64,000 nt of DNA from Candidatus Sulfotelmatobacter sp. (lineage in GTDB: Bacteria > Acidobacteriota > Terriglobia > Terriglobales > Acidobacteriaceae): positions 1 to 64,000 of the forward strand of contig JASHOH010000186.1 in assembly GCA_030041215.1 (NCBI GenBank). Direction: 5' to 3'. The notes beneath the pieces are model-generated. The model searched no databases and was not told the DNA's origin. It saw nothing but the letters and a program-made list of their open reading frames with translations. The translations under genes were made by a program, and so were the position numbers. Positions 62,650 to 64,000 of the stretch are shown one piece after another. Each line of letters begins with the position of its first letter. Position 1 is the first letter of the stretch.

Positions 62650-64000
62650 TTAGTGTCCCCCGGTCAACTCCCTCACAATCGCGCCCACAAACTGCTTGGC
62701 ATCGCCAAACAGCATAAGCGTGTTGTCCAGATAGTAGAGCGGGTTGTCGATGCCAGCGAAGCCGGGGTTCATGCTGCGCTTGATCACCATGACGGTGTGG
62801 GCCTTATCGACATCGAGAATGGGCATGCCGAAGATAGGACTGGATTGGTCGGTACGCGCGGCCGGGTTAGTCACATCGTTGGCGCCGATGACAAGCGCGA
62901 CGTCGGTTTGCGGGAAGTCGCCGTTGATTTCGTCCATTTCGATCAGGCGGTCGTACGGAATGTCGGCTTCCGCTAGCAGCACATTCATATGGCCGGGCAT
63001 GCGTCCGGCGACGGGGTGAATGGCGAAGCGGACATCGACTCCTTTTTTCGTGAGCGCGTCGTACAGCTCGCGGACTTTGTGCTGCGCCTGCGCAACCGCC
63101 ATGCCGTAACCGGGAACGATCACAACTTTATTTGCTGCAGAAAGAATTGCGGCGGCTTCTTCAGGAGTAGCGCTCTTAACCGGTTTTGCTTCGGCGCCAG
63201 CAGCGGCTGAAGGCTGAACCTGTCCAAAGGCGCCAAATAACACATTCGTAAACGACCGGTTCATCGCCTTCGACATGATCACGGAAAGGATGAAACCGGA
63301 AGATCCGTCGAGCGCCCCGGCGATGATGAGTAATTTGTTGTCGAGTACAAAGCCCATGGCTGCGGCCGATAATCCGGCGTAGGAATTCAGCAAAGAAATG
63401 ACCGTGGGCATGTCGGCGCCGCCGATCGGTATTATGAGCAGCACGCCAAAGATCACTGAGATGCCTACGATGATCGGAAACAAAAATTTCGCTTCCGGAT
63501 GAAGCACCAGATAGACGGCGCTGCCAACGGCACAGCCGAACAGAATGAAATTGACGAAGTTCTGGCCCTTATACGTAATGGGCCGTTGCGGCAGAATTTC
63601 CTGCAATTTGCCCGCCGCCATCAAACTTCCGGTGAAAGTCAGTCCGCCGAGAATGACTTCCATCGACAGTACCGACATGCCGAATTTCGAACCGCTCTGC
63701 GTCCCCAGATAAAACTCTGCGGTGCCAACCAGCGTGACGCAGAGCGCGCCGAAGGCATGGCTGAGTGCGGTTCGCTGGGGCACCGCAGTCATCTGCACCA
63801 TGCCGAGCGGGACGCCAATCCCGCTGCCGAGCACGAGACCAACGGCGATCCATTTGTAATCGACGATGCCGTGGTGCAGCAGCGTGCCGCCGATCGCCAG
63901 CACCATTCCGATCTCGCCCGCCAGAATGCCGTGCCGAGCTGTCGAAGGCGAACTCATCCACTTCAGCGACAGAATGAACAGCGCGCTGGCGATCAGATAG
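62650..64000 (-). CDS. pntB: NAD(P) transhydrogenase beta subunit, N-terminus outside window
   Basis: PntB is the membrane subunit of the proton-translocating transhydrogenase that makes NADPH from NADH. The visible 450 residues begin in the first membrane helices (YLIASALFILSLKW, just inside the edge), include several further helices (MTAVPQRTALSHAFGAL), and end in the NADP-binding domain with VIVPGYGMAVAQAQHKV, PVAGRMPGHMNVLLAEAD, and LVIGANDVTNPAARTD. The reading frame stays open to position 64000, so the gene continues outside. The pntA partner, if present, is not in the window. Confidence 0.92.
   Translation of the reverse strand, partial: YLIASALFILSLKWMSSPSTARHGILAGEIGMVLAIGGTLLHHGIVDYKWIAVGLVLGSGIGVPLGMVQMTAVPQRTALSHAFGALCVTLVGTAEFYLGTQSGSKFGMSVLSMEVILGGLTFTGSLMAAGKLQEILPQRPITYKGQNFVNFILFGCAVGSAVYLVLHPEAKFLFPIIVGISVIFGVLLIIPIGGADMPTVISLLNSYAGLSAAAMGFVLDNKLLIIAGALDGSSGFILSVIMSKAMNRSFTNVLFGAFGQVQPSAAAGAEAKPVKSATPEEAAAILSAANKVVIVPGYGMAVAQAQHKVRELYDALTKKGVDVRFAIHPVAGRMPGHMNVLLAEADIPYDRLIEMDEINGDFPQTDVALVIGANDVTNPAARTDQSSPIFGMPILDVDKAHTVMVIKRSMNPGFAGIDNPLYYLDNTLMLFGDAKQFVGAIVRELTGGH

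Overview
The window reads as a chromosomal segment of a Gram-negative Acidobacteriota, most likely of the Terriglobia/Koribacter type. This is inferred from moderately high GC, three large Hanks-type Ser/Thr kinases with TolB/PD40 or TPR sensor halves, lipid A genes (lpxD, lpxB), apolipoprotein N-acyltransferase, and abundant short palindromic repeats between genes. I see no rRNA, tRNA or CRISPR array.

Layout. 1-5.4 kb: the end of an IS1182-like element running off the left edge, a Ser/Thr kinase, a scrap of another kinase, a tyrosine recombinase carrying an extra N-terminal HNH-like domain, and an HD protein. 5.4-12.2 kb (minus strand): an amino-acid and acyl-CoA catabolic cluster of enoyl-CoA hydratase, acyl-CoA carboxyltransferase (mccB-like), a GxxExxY nuclease-like gene, HMG-CoA lyase, methylglutaconyl-CoA hydratase-like enzyme, hot-dog thioesterase and hutH. 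It fits leucine degradation plus histidine entry. 12.2-18.7 kb: DinB, YdcF, tsaC, a SpoU methyltransferase, rarA and a GAF-PP2C phosphatase. 18.7-26.5 kb (minus): CPBP protease, CoA-binding protein, a conserved unknown, a RelA/SpoT-type HD hydrolase, prfB with a programmed +1 frameshift, lnt, a P-loop protein and lpxD. 26.6-43.5 kb: small membrane protein and lipoprotein, vapBC, a lone OppC-type permease, Nudix protein, a degenerate M1-type protein, lpxB, a TPR kinase, an HlyD-type adaptor, DUF4097 protein, PHP phosphatase, aminotransferase and aldehyde dehydrogenase. 44.1-49.9 kb: an HtrA-like protease followed by the widely conserved uppS-cdsA-dxr-rseP envelope and isoprenoid cluster. 49.9-64 kb: orphan RelB/DinJ antitoxin, DUF885 metalloprotein, PD40 kinase, ispG, beta-propeller protein, Ku, a B12-binding mutase subunit, AlkA, a MerR-like/TPR fusion, and pntB running off the right edge.

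Envelope construction is the strongest shared theme: lnt, lpxD, lpxB, uppS, cdsA, rseP, and dxr and ispG feeding isoprenoid to uppS. The most unusual content is in the repeats. (1) A GxxExxY nuclease-like gene lies between inverted copies of a repeat, one of which supplies its first codons; a similar repeat forms a gene-less hairpin elsewhere. (2) A two-hairpin element occurs three times, once as an in-frame insertion in lpxB. (3) A roughly 150 bp MITE-like element occurs twice, each copy with long terminal inverted repeats and candidate target duplications. Toxin-antitoxin debris (a truncated PIN gene, a vapC tail, an antitoxin without toxin) also points to repeated gain and loss at gene borders.
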